The notes under the pieces: generated by a model
Seen by the model: the letters and a program-made list of their open reading frames with translations, nothing else
Database searches by the model: none
What the model was told of the DNA's origin: nothing
Source: Thysanoteuthis rhombus
Taxonomy: Eukaryota > Mollusca > Cephalopoda > Oegopsida > Thysanoteuthidae
DNA length: 64,000 nt
Reading direction: 5' to 3'
Assembly: GCA_963457665.1 (NCBI GenBank)
Contig: OY735212.1
Coordinates: forward strand, 18,150,747-18,214,746
Shown here: positions 10,861 to 23,122 of the stretch, piece by piece
Layout: every line of letters starts with the position of its first letter
How positions within the stretch are numbered: the first letter of the stretch is position 1
Made by a program: the position numbers and the translations under genes

Positions 10861-11603
10861 TATTTGCTAGATCTTCAAACAATCTACCAAATGTCTGTCT
10901 GCAATTGCAGAACTCAAGAACAGTCAGAGCTATGACCACAAAATGATCCTTGGTTATTAACGGGATGCTAGAGTAGCACACATTTTCTGAGATCATCCAG
11001 AGGTTTGCTGATATAAGGGTATGTGTAGAGCACATATGTCAAATGATAAGGGAAACAATCGAATTTATTTAGTACATCATAGCTCATCTCGATCAACTTG
11101 AAAGTTGACTGTTCTCATTTCAGCCTTTTTTGAAAGGTAATGCAATCATATTTGTGGGGAAAAAAATGAAAGCATGTTACTCATCTTGAGAGTACTCATT
11201 TCTTTCTCCCATTGGTATACTCTCCTTAATGGACTAGATATCGGCCTATAGGCATGTAGGATAATCCACTGATTGCTGGATCGTGACTCAAATTTATATT
11301 AAAAAAAGAGAGTGGTGATATCGAGGGAAATAACTTCTGAGTGATGTTATTTACTTTTACTTCCGGGTTATTTTTTTCTTTAATTGTATCGTATTCACAA
11401 AAGAGTACCATTATTCTTTTTTATCCTATTTACGGACGTGCGCCGCTTTAATAGGAGTGGTATTTAGTGGTTCATGAATTTAAGCGTCAATTTCGCATGT
11501 GAAGTCGATAAATGAGCAGAAAAAGCTTGACAGTTAATCGGTAATCAACGACACTCTTGCCTCGTTAATAACCTGCCTACATCAGAAAATGTCACTTAGT
11601 ACA
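10861..11603. other. Unassigned AT-rich spacer
   Basis: No gene or element recognised. Open frames here are short and without motifs. Confidence 0.4.
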
Positions 11604-11918
11604 CCAATTGGGTCTTTTTCGGAAGTTCTCCCCACAATGAATAATTATAGCTATTACAGCTCACAGTAGTGTTGTTTGCGGAGTGAATGTTAGTTTGTTT
11701 GTTTTTTTAAACTAAGGACATTCCTTCAACTGGACCATCATTATCTGATCGAAATGATAACCCAGGGTTCGTCCGTCACTCAGGGCAAAGGTTAGTTTGT
11801 GTCCGGAACTTTTTAATTTTTTCAATTTACATTGATTTAACGAACAAAAATATGGTGAGCTGTTATAGCTATAATCATTCAGTGCAGTTGGGACCTGAAA
11901 AAAGACTCCAACAAGTTC
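11604..11918. repeat. Family D inverted-repeat element
   Basis: Two arms in opposite orientation, about 11604-11664 and 11854-11918, with about 190 bp between. The left arm reads GGTCTTTTTCGG, CCCACAATGAATAATT, ATAGCTATTACAGCTCAC. The right arm, on the opposite strand, reads GGAGTCTTTTTTCAGG, TGCACTGAATGATT, ATAGCTATAACAGCTCAC. The core near the inner edge of each arm is almost identical. The structure would fit a MITE or fold-back element of about 315 bp. Target duplications are not evident. Confidence 0.5.
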
Positions 11919-12798
11919 TTTTACGGCTTTTTTCTTATTTCTATTGTTTTTTCATTGTCATTCTTGGATCTCTATTCTCCAACCGTCAATTAATCAGCGA
12001 ATCATAATCTAGCGAGATTTGCTGTGATTTCAAATATCACTTGAATCTTAGTCTTTATTTCCGATTTGCACTGCTTGATGATGGCAGGATAACGATACGA
12101 GAATTGGTATATAATTATAAACTATTTCAAATAATTTATGCCAGTCCTTTTCTGTTCAATGTTTACCATCTTATCTTAACCCAATAGTTTCCTTGTGGGG
12201 GCATTGGACCGCTTTGCAGTTTCGTGGATTGGAGTTTCAAGCCCCACATCCAAGATCGACGGCCATACAGAAGTACACAGCTTCAGCTGCCTTGCTATGT
12301 ATTATCTTCGGAGAGAAATTGATCTATACCTTTCCCAAGGGCATTTACTTTCTCAGAATTTTACAATTGTTTCCTTGTTATTTTCTCCATACTGTTATAT
12401 CTATAGTTGTTCTTATAAATTTTATTTTCGATCACATTATAGTAACGGTTGTCCTCGTAGTTGGGTTTTTTTATAGGGTTTTTCTGCTAATCGGAGCGGA
12501 TCCAGAAGTTTCTGCCGGGGCAGTCCAATTTTTTTTGGTGGGTGGGGGTGGGGGGCTTTTTACTGGATCTGTCTTACAAACTGATGGATATGATATTTTC
12601 TTTTGTTTTTAAAGATAAATTCATGGTTAATTGGGATTCGGATTATTTTTTAATCTCTCTATTCATCTTTTTTAAATTGTGCTTTGCCTTGGCAGGTGAC
12701 TTAAGCCCCAGGTCCGCACTGGATCAGCATTCAATACATAAAGGATTGTATTTGTACCTGTAGATTTTCCCCTTCCTATCCTAATTTCAGGTGTATTA
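11919..12798. other. Unassigned AT-rich spacer
   Basis: A plus-strand open frame of 139 codons at 12193-12612 is largely hydrophobic but overlaps other frames, includes a G-rich run near 12537-12556 and has no domain I recognise. I treat it as chance. No repeat is assigned. Confidence 0.35.
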
Positions 12799-13126
12799 GG
12801 GACCGTCAACCGAAACTGTCAACATTGTCAAAATGAGTTTCTTCAATTTTTAAGTGATTCTGGCTATTTACTGCACGCACAGGCAGCACCAATAGTGCTA
12901 GAGAGCTGAACATTCCTTTATATTCCGTATTTCATGGAGTTTCAATTTAGAGTGTAAGTTCATGCTGAATTGGTGCCTTAAGTTGATTCTGTCAGCATTT
13001 ACGCTGGTTCTTTGAATATTCAGACTTTCAGCTAACACCACCCAAGAAGCAAGATGCTTAACTAATTCATTGATCACCCCAAACAAGGCATGTTGCAAAA
13101 AGACTTTAGTAATGTGACGCTCAAAA
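12799..13126 (+). mobile_element. GAAAC MITE, copy 4
   Basis: Full-span but degraded copy. The left end reads TA then GGGACCGTCAACCGAAACTG. The interior includes AAGTGATTCTGGCTATTTA, CAGCACCAATAGTGCTAGAG, GTGCCTTAAGTTGATTCTG and CATTGATCACCCCAAACAAG. The right end has lost the exact GTTTC (GTGACGCTCAAAACTC). Confidence 0.75.
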
Positions 13127-15184
13127 CTCAGTGATTAACCACACCTGTATATTTTAGTTACTGAATTCTGTTTTAAAACTTACCAAGACAGAATAATTCC
13201 TGAGTCTTAGCTGTTCTTGGGCGCAGATCAGACATCATTAAAGATCACCAATTATTTTTCTTACAGAATTTTTTCTCCTTTTTTTTGAAATCTTTTTATT
13301 TTTCCCCCTCTCCAAAGAGACTTGACTCTTCTCTCCAGTCGACTTTCACATCCCCCGAAGGAAAAACCTCCATTGAATAACACTGTTACATACCCGCAAG
13401 CAGTAATGGTCGTATTTGAATACATCGGGTATTTTTTTTAATCTTATTTTTGTTTGTCCAAGGTAAACACGAAGTAGAGGGTGAGAAAAATGCCTTCAGA
13501 CCTGAATCTAATTAGTCCCTTTCCATATTACCCAATGTTTATATTGTTTCTTTCTCTATCGCATTTTCGATGCGTCCTTTTTGTGATTAGCTAGTCTCTG
13601 AATAGTATCGTGAAGATGGAGAATATATATCGTCTGCTATTTGAGAACAACTTTCAAAATGAGTACAAATTGCTGGTAAGGTACAATCTTTTTTTATATA
13701 TTTGTTAAACCAACCAAATTACATCAATCTAGCAAAATGCCATAAACCAGGGTGTATACGTAAGTAAGACTTTTTTTATAACTAGTTATTATCTTGGGAA
13801 AAATCAAAATATTTTAATTTTCACGAGATCATAGTTTTTTTTCCCCCCAACGAAAAAAATGTATGTACAGAGAGATACATACGTAGGCATTAGGTAAAAA
13901 TGAATACCAGTTTTTCTGTGCATTTCGAGTACTTTACATTCTTTTTCTTGGTCTAAGATTTTATAGTTCAGTACATTTTAACTGTTGATAGTGTAAATAA
14001 CATTACGTCCTATCGATTCCATTTGCTGTTTTGGTAAGATGTGACTGAACACGTTCAAGTACAGAAGTTCATTGTTCCAAATGGTTAGTAGGAGATATTT
14101 TTACCGGTATCCGCTGTCTTCTTCGGGTGTAATATATCCGTAAGGTTAAAAAAACGCCTTTTTCTAATTTCTTTTACTTTACACAACCCGAGAAAGTGAC
14201 TGGAAAAAGAGACTCCCTTCACTTACGTACATTACATATTACAACCGAAGGATGCGGACAAAATTAACTGTAGACACGATTGAATACTTAAACAAGGACT
14301 TAAAATGTCCGGAAAGCTCTATGGATTAGACTTTTTTTTCAATTCTGCGAAAGCTGGAATCAGTTATTTTTCATTCAAGTTGGTACCATTATGGATTCTC
14401 ATTGGCTAATTAAGAAATCCCGGCCTTGAATTTACAGCAAAAAAAGACTGCTATTATATCTACCCACCCACAGATCCAAGTTTTGACTTCTTACTTAGTG
14501 TAGACAAGCACTACAGCCTTCCTCGAAAAGTCAATTTTATTTTATTTGAAGATTCAGTGTGTAAGTTGCAAAATAGGAAATATACGAATGAAATCGCAAT
14601 TTTCTTTCTTTTTCCGCTTTAAAAAAGATTCTGACATCACGAGAGCCGGTTCTATTCGTTAGACCAGAGCTTCCATATTGAAAATAGTCTTATTGTCAAT
14701 GGACAAGAATAAAATCTGGAGTGAAGGAGTCGAAATTTGTTTTTGGAAGCACAGAAAGGAGAAAAAATTGATGGAAAATCAGGGGAACAGAAAAACTAAA
14801 ATTTATTGAAATATTACAAGCAGCCATATTTTGTTTTGTTTTTCAAAGATATTTGTTTTTTGGGTTGTTTTTTTTTTTACTTTCCATGGGATTCAATTCG
14901 AATTCGTCATGTACTTTCTTTTCTATCCATTTTGTGCTGTCACAGCAGGCAAAATAAAGAACCATTCAAAATAGCAAAGTTGTTTTTGGCATTCATTCTC
15001 TGTTCCGTTTTCAGAGTTGAAAACAACTCGCTGAAATTCTGTTGCGGTAAGAAAGGGGTTTTTGTTGCTTTTAGGTTTATTCTTTACTCCGAAACTTTTT
15101 ATTTTGTTTTTATTTCTCTGGCTTTAATACATAAATATATTGGCATAATACCAGTAAAAAATGATAGGATTATTTACATATGGA
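13127..15184. other. Long unassigned AT-rich stretch
   Basis: Two kilobases without a recognised gene, satellite or mobile element. A 155-codon plus-strand open frame beginning near 14806 is dominated by Phe, Ile and Leu and runs into the local duplication described next. It has no recognisable domain, so I leave it uncalled. Confidence 0.35.
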
Positions 15185-15454
15185 TCGGCACTTCTGCCCA
15201 GGCTCAATGTGCAGTATTTGTGAGCCCACTGAAAAGTGTTATACACATGCACACACATATATATACATTATAAAATGTTCCATTCTCTTCAAGGTCTTAT
15301 CAAATTCAATGTTTTTCGATCTTATACTTACAATAATTTGAATAACAATATCTTAAATGTACTACATAAAAAAATCTGCGAAAATCTCAAGCTGAGTCAG
15401 CCCTTCTGCCAAGGATCAAAGTGAAGTATTTGTGAGTCGACTGAAAAAGTATGA

Positions 15455-15489
<35 letters not shown>

Positions 15490-15600
15490 CATATATCAAT
15501 TCGTTCCATGCTGTTCGAAATCGTACTGTTCGAGGTTCTATTATGATATAGTGCTTGTTTTTCCAGCTTATACTTACATTAATTTGAACTGCGTACGAAA
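15185..15600 (+). repeat. Direct tandem duplication, ~210-bp unit
   Basis: Unit 1 (about 15190-15350) and unit 2 (about 15400-15598) share CTTCTGCC, AGTATTTGTGAG and ACTGAAAA at the left, and CTTATACTTACA, ATTTGAA at the right. In unit 2 a (TA)n tract at 15455-15497 has expanded where unit 1 has CACACATATATATAC. Divergence of the two units shows that the duplication is old. Confidence 0.7.
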
Positions 15601-16951
15601 CGAAATCCCACACTTCGAGGTATTCCTGTCCTTTGAGCATTATTATTGTGAATCATGTTAGCAATTCACTTTATGCCTCGAAATCATTTTTCCTTCCACC
15701 ATATAACTTTCTTCGCGTAATTTTCTCCTAGCTTTTATTACTTAAATACTGTTTTTACACCGGTTTGATTTAAACTGACTGACAATTGTAGGCCTTTAGG
15801 CATTAACTCTGATTTTGTGGTCCCGTAGGCATTAACTCTAAATAATCCGATGACTCCTTTAATTCAGTAAACCCCTCTAAAGAACAAAGACGAAAAAAAG
15901 ATAATTTCCAGAGTTATAGTGAACCTATACTGCGATGAACAATTTTTGCGACTCCCACTGGCTTTTTAGTTCAAGTAGTATAGCCTCTGTTCGTTCGGAA
16001 TGAATTTTAACGCATTAAAGCACTGAACTGCTCGTTTGAGAACATTAAAACGTGTAGGTTAGTCGCATAATCGGAAAATCGAGATTTTTATTCAAAATCT
16101 CGAATTTCGTTCATCATTTGATATCTTTTTCGAAATCTTCCCATTTTATTTTTTTTCGTATGTTTACCTTGACATAGTCTGACACAAGGCGGCAATCTTT
16201 TGACACCCAGTAATGATCAAACTCCATAGATAGATCGGTGGACACGTCTCAATTCAATGAAAGTGGAAGAAGTATCAGAAATAAAGGTGACAAACATCCT
16301 GAACGACATTGCTGTGTCAAACTCTACGATCACGAAATATCCAATAGGATCGATATCCGGAAAGTGACTTGGTAGAACGAATCGCTAGAAGTTGCCATTA
16401 ACGAGCCTTTTCAGATTCACCGACATCGAGAGCAGCGATAACTGACCGAGATGTTTTTTACGTCCCTTGCAAAAAGTAATCAAGTTACAAGTTTGTTTCT
16501 TTTCATGTAGATCTAAATCATTTGATTACGTCTAGTGGTCAGAAATTGCTCTTTAGATTATTTCGATAAAATGAGTAATAAGTAACGTGCCTCCAGATTT
16601 GAGAGCACAGGTGGCGGGCTTGGCTCCTTGAAGGGCCCCACCGACATTTTGGGAGATGTTTTATTGTGTGGTGAGGAAATGCAATAGATGAACTTCTATT
16701 CACACCGTAAAAAAAAGTGTTACAGAATATAACTATAAAACAACACTCTAATTTGTTATACGTAAAATTCATTAGTTTATTACAAAGTCATGATTATCTG
16801 ATTTAATCAGAAATTAACTTTGATATAAACTAATAAGATTTTTTAGGTTGACGAATTTTTTCCAAGAAAGTCATTTTTTCAAGTCTTCTTTAAGAAGGAC
16901 TTTTTTTCAGTGCATAAAGCTTTTGGTACCCTATCCTTTCTTAATCATCCC
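15601..16951. other. Unassigned AT-rich spacer with a small perfect hairpin
   Basis: No gene recognised. A perfect 10-bp inverted repeat, TCGAGATTTT at 16079-16088 and AAAATCTCGA at 16094-16103, is separated by five bases. It is unlike its neighbours but has no evident role. Confidence 0.4.
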
Positions 16952-16952
16952 C

Positions 16953-16999
<47 letters not shown>
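16952..16999. repeat. (CA)n microsatellite
   Basis: Pure CA dinucleotide of about 48 bp, the longest CA tract in the window. Confidence 0.97.
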
Positions 17000-17001
<2 letters not shown>

Positions 17002-18609
17002 TCCCTTGCTGTCATTTCTGTGTAAATGATGGTGTACAATTCCAGCTGGCATGTAAGCTGACAGATTACTTTTGTAGTACATTCTAATTTTGGTCAATTC
17101 TGCCTTCGGATTCACCAGCAATCGAAATCTGACAATCCCTGTACGCCTTGGGAATGGAGCATTGTGAAGTGATTTTCTATTATTTTTCTTGAGGCTTTAT
17201 AGTTAATTGAGTAATTGTCACAGAAGGTTCAGGTGACCTAGTGATCAGGTGTATGCGACATACCGTTTAACACTACAGAAATGGAATCCACAAACAGACA
17301 TCAAAATCCGGCTGTGACGTTTGACGTTCATTTCACACTGATGGCTCTGGGAGAGGCATTAATCCAATGCAGTATCCCTCATCTATGAGTAAATAGCAAA
17401 ACTGAAAGAGTTCTTTGGCTCTGATTTGGCATCCATTCTAGGAGACGGACAGCTCTGATTCCCGATTGGATAAGTCAAACGCCTCGTCCAAGGTTGTGAG
17501 AGGCTGGCAACGGTCTGATTAAAGAGCGTTCTTCCGTAATTTACGGTTAACAGGTCTCTTGAGTTTCGACGGTCCTAGCAAGCCAGGAGAGGTTTATAAT
17601 TAATTGCTTAAGTAAAATGAGAGAGAATAAAAACGGTCGGATGAAATACTGCAATCTCCATTTCTCTAGAACACTCATACACAAGGGGGAAGATATTTTG
17701 TCAAACAGCAGTCCAAACCTTGTTTTTCTGCCGTAACAAGAACTATCTTCACCAAATAGCGAATTGAATTTTAGCATCCCTCTACCGTGATTTTTTAATC
17801 ACAACCAACTGATTAGTAGTTGTGTCTCTTATCAACCGAGTTAAACACGTCTTACGTATCTAACAAAATTTATGTTGGTGGTATCTTACCAACTAAGCAA
17901 GACTGATAAGTTATACATATCTAAAAAATTCATCCTATAGATATGCCAGGGCTTATTCCATTCAAGTAAATACATTTATACTTAATATATATTTTTTTCT
18001 TGAGATTTTTATTTATTACAAAAGTCGTAGTAATCATCTGCACTTGGAATAGAAGAAGGAGTGGACCCTGCAGCTCCCAATATTACTTTTTTTTATGTCA
18101 TTGTCAATGAGTATAATAATGATACATATCTACTAACGTTATTGAGTAAACAGACGTTGCTGTGTGTAGGGAAATGTAGATTGATCATTAAAATTGTTGC
18201 ACTGTGTCTAATTGGTGAAACCCCAAGATTGTAGAGGCTTTGGTGAGGAAAGTCAGGAAATGATTTTCAGAAATATCCGTCGGCGCTGTGAGATCTTTTG
18301 TTCCGTCCAATCGACTAAAATTAGAAAAACTCGACATTCAATGGAAAAAAAGAACGTATCGTAACTCTGGTTTCATTTGTCTGAAAATTCGACCTGCTGT
18401 CAATTCAAAACCACAAGATATAAACGATTTACAGTGTAGTAGCTGAGAAGTGATTTAGAATCGACCCCGGGCACCTAATGGTAGTTAACCCCCTGATGCA
18501 GAGATGTTGGTGTCAGTTTTGCCACAAGAGTTTTATTTTTGTGAGAGAGTGATCTGTTTATAATGTAACTGTATTGCTAAACTAGATCGATACTTTCCTT
18601 ACATTGAAT
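17000..18609. other. Unassigned spacer
   Basis: No gene. A region of less extreme base composition lies at about 17100-17530, but I can find neither a coding frame nor a promoter box in it. Confidence 0.35.
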
Positions 18610-18755
18610 TGCTTTCGAGAGGTCCGCCCATGGTCCCCCAGTAATATTTGCAGCTCCCAGGTTGGAAACCTCTGCACTGAATATTGGATAGGGAGGGCTC
18701 TAGAGGCCAACTTCTCCAGGCGCCCAAGTCCCCGGCTACATTCCTGATGTTTAAA
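18610..18755 (+). repeat. Family C repeat
   Basis: Diverged copy of a sequence also found at about 51815-51965. Shared landmarks in order: GGTCCCCCAG or GGATCCCCAG; CCCAGGTTGGAAACC; CTGCACTGAATATTGGA; GGCTACATTCCTGATGTTT. The type of element is unknown. It has no coding frame. Confidence 0.5.
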
Positions 18756-18847
18756 AAATGTCACTGACCAGAAGATAAAAGTTCGAAGACGTGGAAGTTT
18801 TCTCGTGTGGAAAAATAAGACCTTGAAAAATAAAATAACACCTAACC

Positions 18848-19487
18848 ATCATCGTCATCATCAGTCTTTTAACGTCTATGGTTGGACATAGACCTTTCTC
18901 AGGATCCGCCACATTCCTATATCATAGGCGTCGCAGAGCCAGTATTTTCCGAATTTGTCTAGTTCATCTCTCAAATTTTTATTTTGTCGGCCTAAGTGGC
19001 TATCAGGAGGAATGCATTAGTTGTATACTCCTCTTTTTAGGATTATTGGAATTGACTTGTTTTTGAAGTTTGAGCTTACTCTGCTGAAGACTTGCCATCC
19101 TAGGGTGATTATCTGCTTGATTTCTTCTTTTGAGGTCTCATAGAGATTCGTTGTCCTAGTTAGATGTAGTACTCTACTTTCCCCAGTTTTGTATCTTCGA
19201 TTTTTACTGCTATGTCCTTATTCTCTATGTGATTTTTGCACATGACGTTTGTTTTACTGAAGGTCATGTGTAGGCCGGCTCTTTAGCGTTCTTCGTTTAA
19301 TTAATCAAGCATTAGTGGGAGGTCTTATAGTTTCTCTACAAAAAGGACGATGTCGTCTGCAAATCTGCGGTTGGTCAGATACTTTGCTGCATATTTTGAT
19401 TCCTTTATTCTTACAGTCCAGGTTATGGAAGATCATACTTGGTAAATTCATCGCAAAGAAATGTGGGCATACATTGCTTTGATACAC
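18848..19487 (-). mobile_element. RTE-like LINE 3' end with FADD motif
   Basis: Minus-strand copy. At its upstream end it gives PHFFAMNLPSMIFHNLD then NKGIKI, matching the SPKLFTACLE..FRNLDWENKGI region before the catalytic box. A frame break follows, and FADDIVLF is intact in another frame at about 19339-19363. Downstream segments include the 3' GACATAGACC/ACGTCTATGGTTGG portion, and the copy ends in CATCATCGTCATCATCAG at 18848. Internal deletions and several stops make it non-functional. Confidence 0.8.
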
Positions 19488-21382
19488 TATTTATACAATT
19501 ATACATTTTATACAAAACCTGCGTGGTTTAAGAAAGATACACCTCAATAGCATTTACTGACGGAAAAACGGTAGCGGAAAAGTAGGCAGAATAAGTATTT
19601 ACCGTCGATATAGGAGTTCGCCATGAATTTATTAGTCAAATTAGCGGCAGTGCTATTACTGGTTTAACTAACGTTGAGCCGACTTTTATAAATTGTCACT
19701 GCCAACCATTCTTGATTTAGCTATAATGGCTGCTAACTGGGTGATCTGCAGGTGCTGGCCGCCATTGTTCCTCACTCTTAACGAAGCTCCGAAATGAGAA
19801 ACTTCTTCCTTTTTTTTTTTTTTTTTTTTTATTAGACATGGATCCAGAGGGTAAGACAATCCAACCAATTATATTTTTTTCGGATATTTAGATAAAGAAA
19901 TTTTATTAATCATAAATTAACTTACAAAAAAATGAACATTTATTAATCTATTTTTCGTCTAATCTAATTCTTTATGAATATTGTTTTCATTCATTCATTG
20001 TGGTACATTCTATTAGATTATTTTTTCATTCACTTTATTCGTTTGTCAATTCTGGCGCTAAGGAGCAACGAAGTGAAAAATGTTGGATCACAATCTACTT
20101 TGCTTATTTGTGATGTTTAAAATTTGTTTTCGTTTGCACGTATTAATTTGAAAAAATGATTTTCCCCATTAGGACGCCCCTCCCTAGCTCAAAATCCTGG
20201 ATTCGCCCCTGAGAACCCTCCCTTTTTTAATCTTCCCCATATTAATAAACAAACCTTTTTTTTCTCATGCCAAACAGAGCGAATGACAATTCATATTCAA
20301 AGCAGAGTTGAAACAAATTAATAAAAACTGGTTCAAACACTCCATAGAAATTTAGATGAGAAAAACTTCAAAGATTCAACGTATATTTGAAAAGTGCAAG
20401 CATAGATAATTGAGTAAATGAGTGTGAAAAGTTTCAACCACAAAAGACCAAAGGGCGTTGAAGTTAAATAAAGACAATATAAACTAAATAACCTCAATGC
20501 GCTCCCTAATATTGAGAAAGGAAATAGGACCTCAATATTAAATGAAAAAGACTCTGTAAGAAAGTATTAGCGAGCTAGTGCCTATTAATCCATCAGTTGA
20601 AGCTTCGATTCGGGTCGTTCACCTATTTGCTAATATACAGGGATTTCTCAAACGTTTTCACAAATGGGCTTGTTATGTATACAAATATATCCTGATATAT
20701 TCATTTATTAAGCTCAATTTACAATATTCTAATACTCTACTATTGTATTTTGCTGGAAGGTTCAACAACTGAAAACTTCGTGACTATAATGGCTGAAACA
20801 TTATTATAACAACCAGGAGACAAGTCCAAATAGACTAATGTGTAATAATTTTTATGAGAGGTTCAAGCATAAAAACGAAGAAAGCTTTTCGAAGATCATT
20901 TGGAGAAACCAACAAATTTAGTTGAAATATTAAAGACTGAAAATATAACTACGATTGAGATTTTGAGGGGAAAAAATTAGGGTTTTAGTCCCCGCCGAAA
21001 GCTAATATCCTCAATTTTAAAGTTAGAAAATGCAACTTAATCTTGATTTTTAAATTTCATTTTTGGCTTCCATACGAACGTTAGCTCAAGGAATAGACTA
21101 GCGAAAAAAAGAAATAACTCCGAAAGAATTCAAAAAGTTGAAGATTACAGAAATTGTTTTAAAAGATTAGAAAATTTGAAGTTAAAAAAATTAATCCGAC
21201 AGCTAAAGATCTTGAAAGATAAAAAATATGAAGTATAAAATTTGGATAAAATATGAATATTTTTTTAAATACTAGAACAATTTTTTTTTCTTTCCTAGTT
21301 TTACCCCCATATTTTAAGCTCAGAAATATATGCAAAATTCAATATTGTCACTCCACAATATTATCGCATGGGAACACTGAAC
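19488..21382. other. Long unassigned AT-rich stretch
   Basis: No gene or element recognised over 1.9 kb apart from a T-run at 19809-19830. The word ATCCTGGATTCGCCCCTGA near 20187-20207 is the mirror of a hAT-like CAGGGGCG end and recurs at 59407-59426. Its partner end was not found. Confidence 0.35.
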
Positions 21383-21617
21383 CAGGGCCGACGATTTTAG
21401 GGACCAAAAATTCAACTCGAAAATTAAATTGTAAGATTTACATATTAATGAGTAGAAAACATAGAGAACCTCCTGTAAACCTGTTTACATACATGGTTAA
21501 ATCAGTTCTTGACTCTTTATAAATTCATTTTTTTGAATCGGTGTCGGAACTGTGACCAACGGCCGAATCCACTACAGTGCTCTGCCTGGGGCCTCAAATC
21601 TTCTCAAGACGGCCCTG

Positions 21618-22554
21618 CATGGGGGAGAGACTGAAAGATTTTTCGCCAAATGAGTCCGTCTCTGTGCATAACAAAAACAGCATTACCATAATAAAGACTT
21701 GCTCAAACGATCCATTTTTTTTTTTTTTTCAAAAAATGAAAAGTTTTTTTTCACTGAATGTTTTGACTCCGAGGTGGTCCAAGGAAAAGGATAATGTTCT
21801 TTCTGCCACCTAATTTTTTTTTCTCCCTCTGCTTCCTTGCATTTTAGAAGTCATAACAAACACATCTACTGCTGAGCGATCGTAATAACATCTTGGTACG
21901 ATATGCTATTCTGATGTAATTGTTTTCTTTTTTACTTTATAAGATTGCAAATGTGCAAATTGGCCCCAAATCCAATTGGAAATAAGATTTCAAACTATCA
22001 CATTCCTCGTCTTAAAAATGAAGTTTTAAGGGTATGATTGACATTTTCTATATATTTTACAATTAAGCAATCAGAAAATAATACTCGCAACCAGAGATAC
22101 CAAAGACCGCGTCGCAAAGTGTAAGTTTAGGCTTATATGAAATATTGCTTACTTTGAAAATTTCTAACCACTTGCTTACTAATCATCACTGCTATAGGCA
22201 GCTTCAAATTTGCTTTAAATACGACGATAACACTCATCATCTTCGTGAAGTATATAATTTTAATGAGCAAAATAGATTTTACAAGCATACGGATGCAATG
22301 TCCAGTAAATATGATAATATCGTGTACAACTAGTGTTTCGAATGTTGTCTGAATTTGTTGGAACATTATCTTCAGACCCTCGGTTATTTAGACGGGCATC
22401 TTCATTTTTATCGTTTTTATCACATTGTGTTGACTGATGTAACGACCAGTATCTAAGATAACACAATTTGGCAAAGGGCCATGACAGGGTTCTCAGTGAG
22501 GACTCACAGGAACACATACATATACACACACAAATTTATAATCATTTTGTTGGA

Positions 22555-22555
<1 letters not shown>
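21618..22555. other. Unassigned AT-rich spacer
   Basis: No gene recognised. Overlapping short open frames near 22133-22529 on both strands have no motifs. Confidence 0.35.

Positions 22556-22587
<32 letters not shown>
22556..22587. repeat. (TA)n microsatellite
   Basis: About 32 bp of TA. Confidence 0.95.
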
Positions 22588-22588
<1 letters not shown>

Positions 22589-22684
22589 CTTGAGTATCTT
22601 ACTGTCCCGTTGAAAGAAACCAATAGACCGTGAAAAAACATGAGGATTTGGAGTGAATGCAGTCATTTGTGCTTTTGCATTGCC

Positions 22685-22776
22685 GATGGCTGTTTAGCTT
22701 CATGGTCACAGCATCGCTACATTGAAGCAGAGGCCCCATCGTCGCAGGTTCGATTCCTACAGCAACAACTTTTTTT
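22685..22776 (+). repeat. tRNA-like sequence (SINE head or tRNA pseudogene)
   Basis: An A box TTTAGCTTCATGGTCAC (about 22692) and a B box GCAGGTTCGATTCCTAC (about 22744-22760) lie at tRNA spacing, and a run of seven Ts follows at 22769-22775, as would end a Pol III transcript. A D-stem GCT/AGC is possible and the T-stem has one mismatch. The acceptor stem pairs poorly and the base before the anticodon is not T. I therefore read it as a pseudogene or a SINE head, not a working tRNA. Confidence 0.5.
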
Positions 22777-22986
22777 AAATTTTATTCACGTTGTTTAAAC
22801 TGTAATACATTGACCGTGTAACAACGGAGGTCATCTCAAATTAGAGTTTATGTATAATATAACGCAATTTATAATCGTTCTGTCGGATCGTATTTATATC
22901 CATTTTTTTTTAAAGACAAACACACACATATTCTCACGATTACATAGATTCAGACGTATACTCCATTTGTTTAATCATTTTCAAGG

Positions 22987-23083
22987 TTATATATATATAT
23001 ATATATATTGTGTGGTTGTGGCGCTAGCTTATATATGTAAATACAACAAATTTGTATAAATATGTCATCGTTGATGAGGACCG

Positions 23084-23121
<38 letters not shown>
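22987..23121. repeat. Two (TA)n microsatellites
   Basis: TA tracts at 22987-23009 and 23088-23121, separated by about 80 bp of non-repetitive sequence. Confidence 0.95.

Positions 23122-23122
<1 letters not shown>

Noticed and set aside
14806..15273. 155-codon plus-strand open frame
   Set aside because: Phe/Ile/Leu-rich, no motif, runs into a local tandem duplication; expected by chance in T-rich DNA.
16180..16470. Mixed-composition block suspected to be a transposase remnant
   Set aside because: No frame gave a recognisable motif on either strand.
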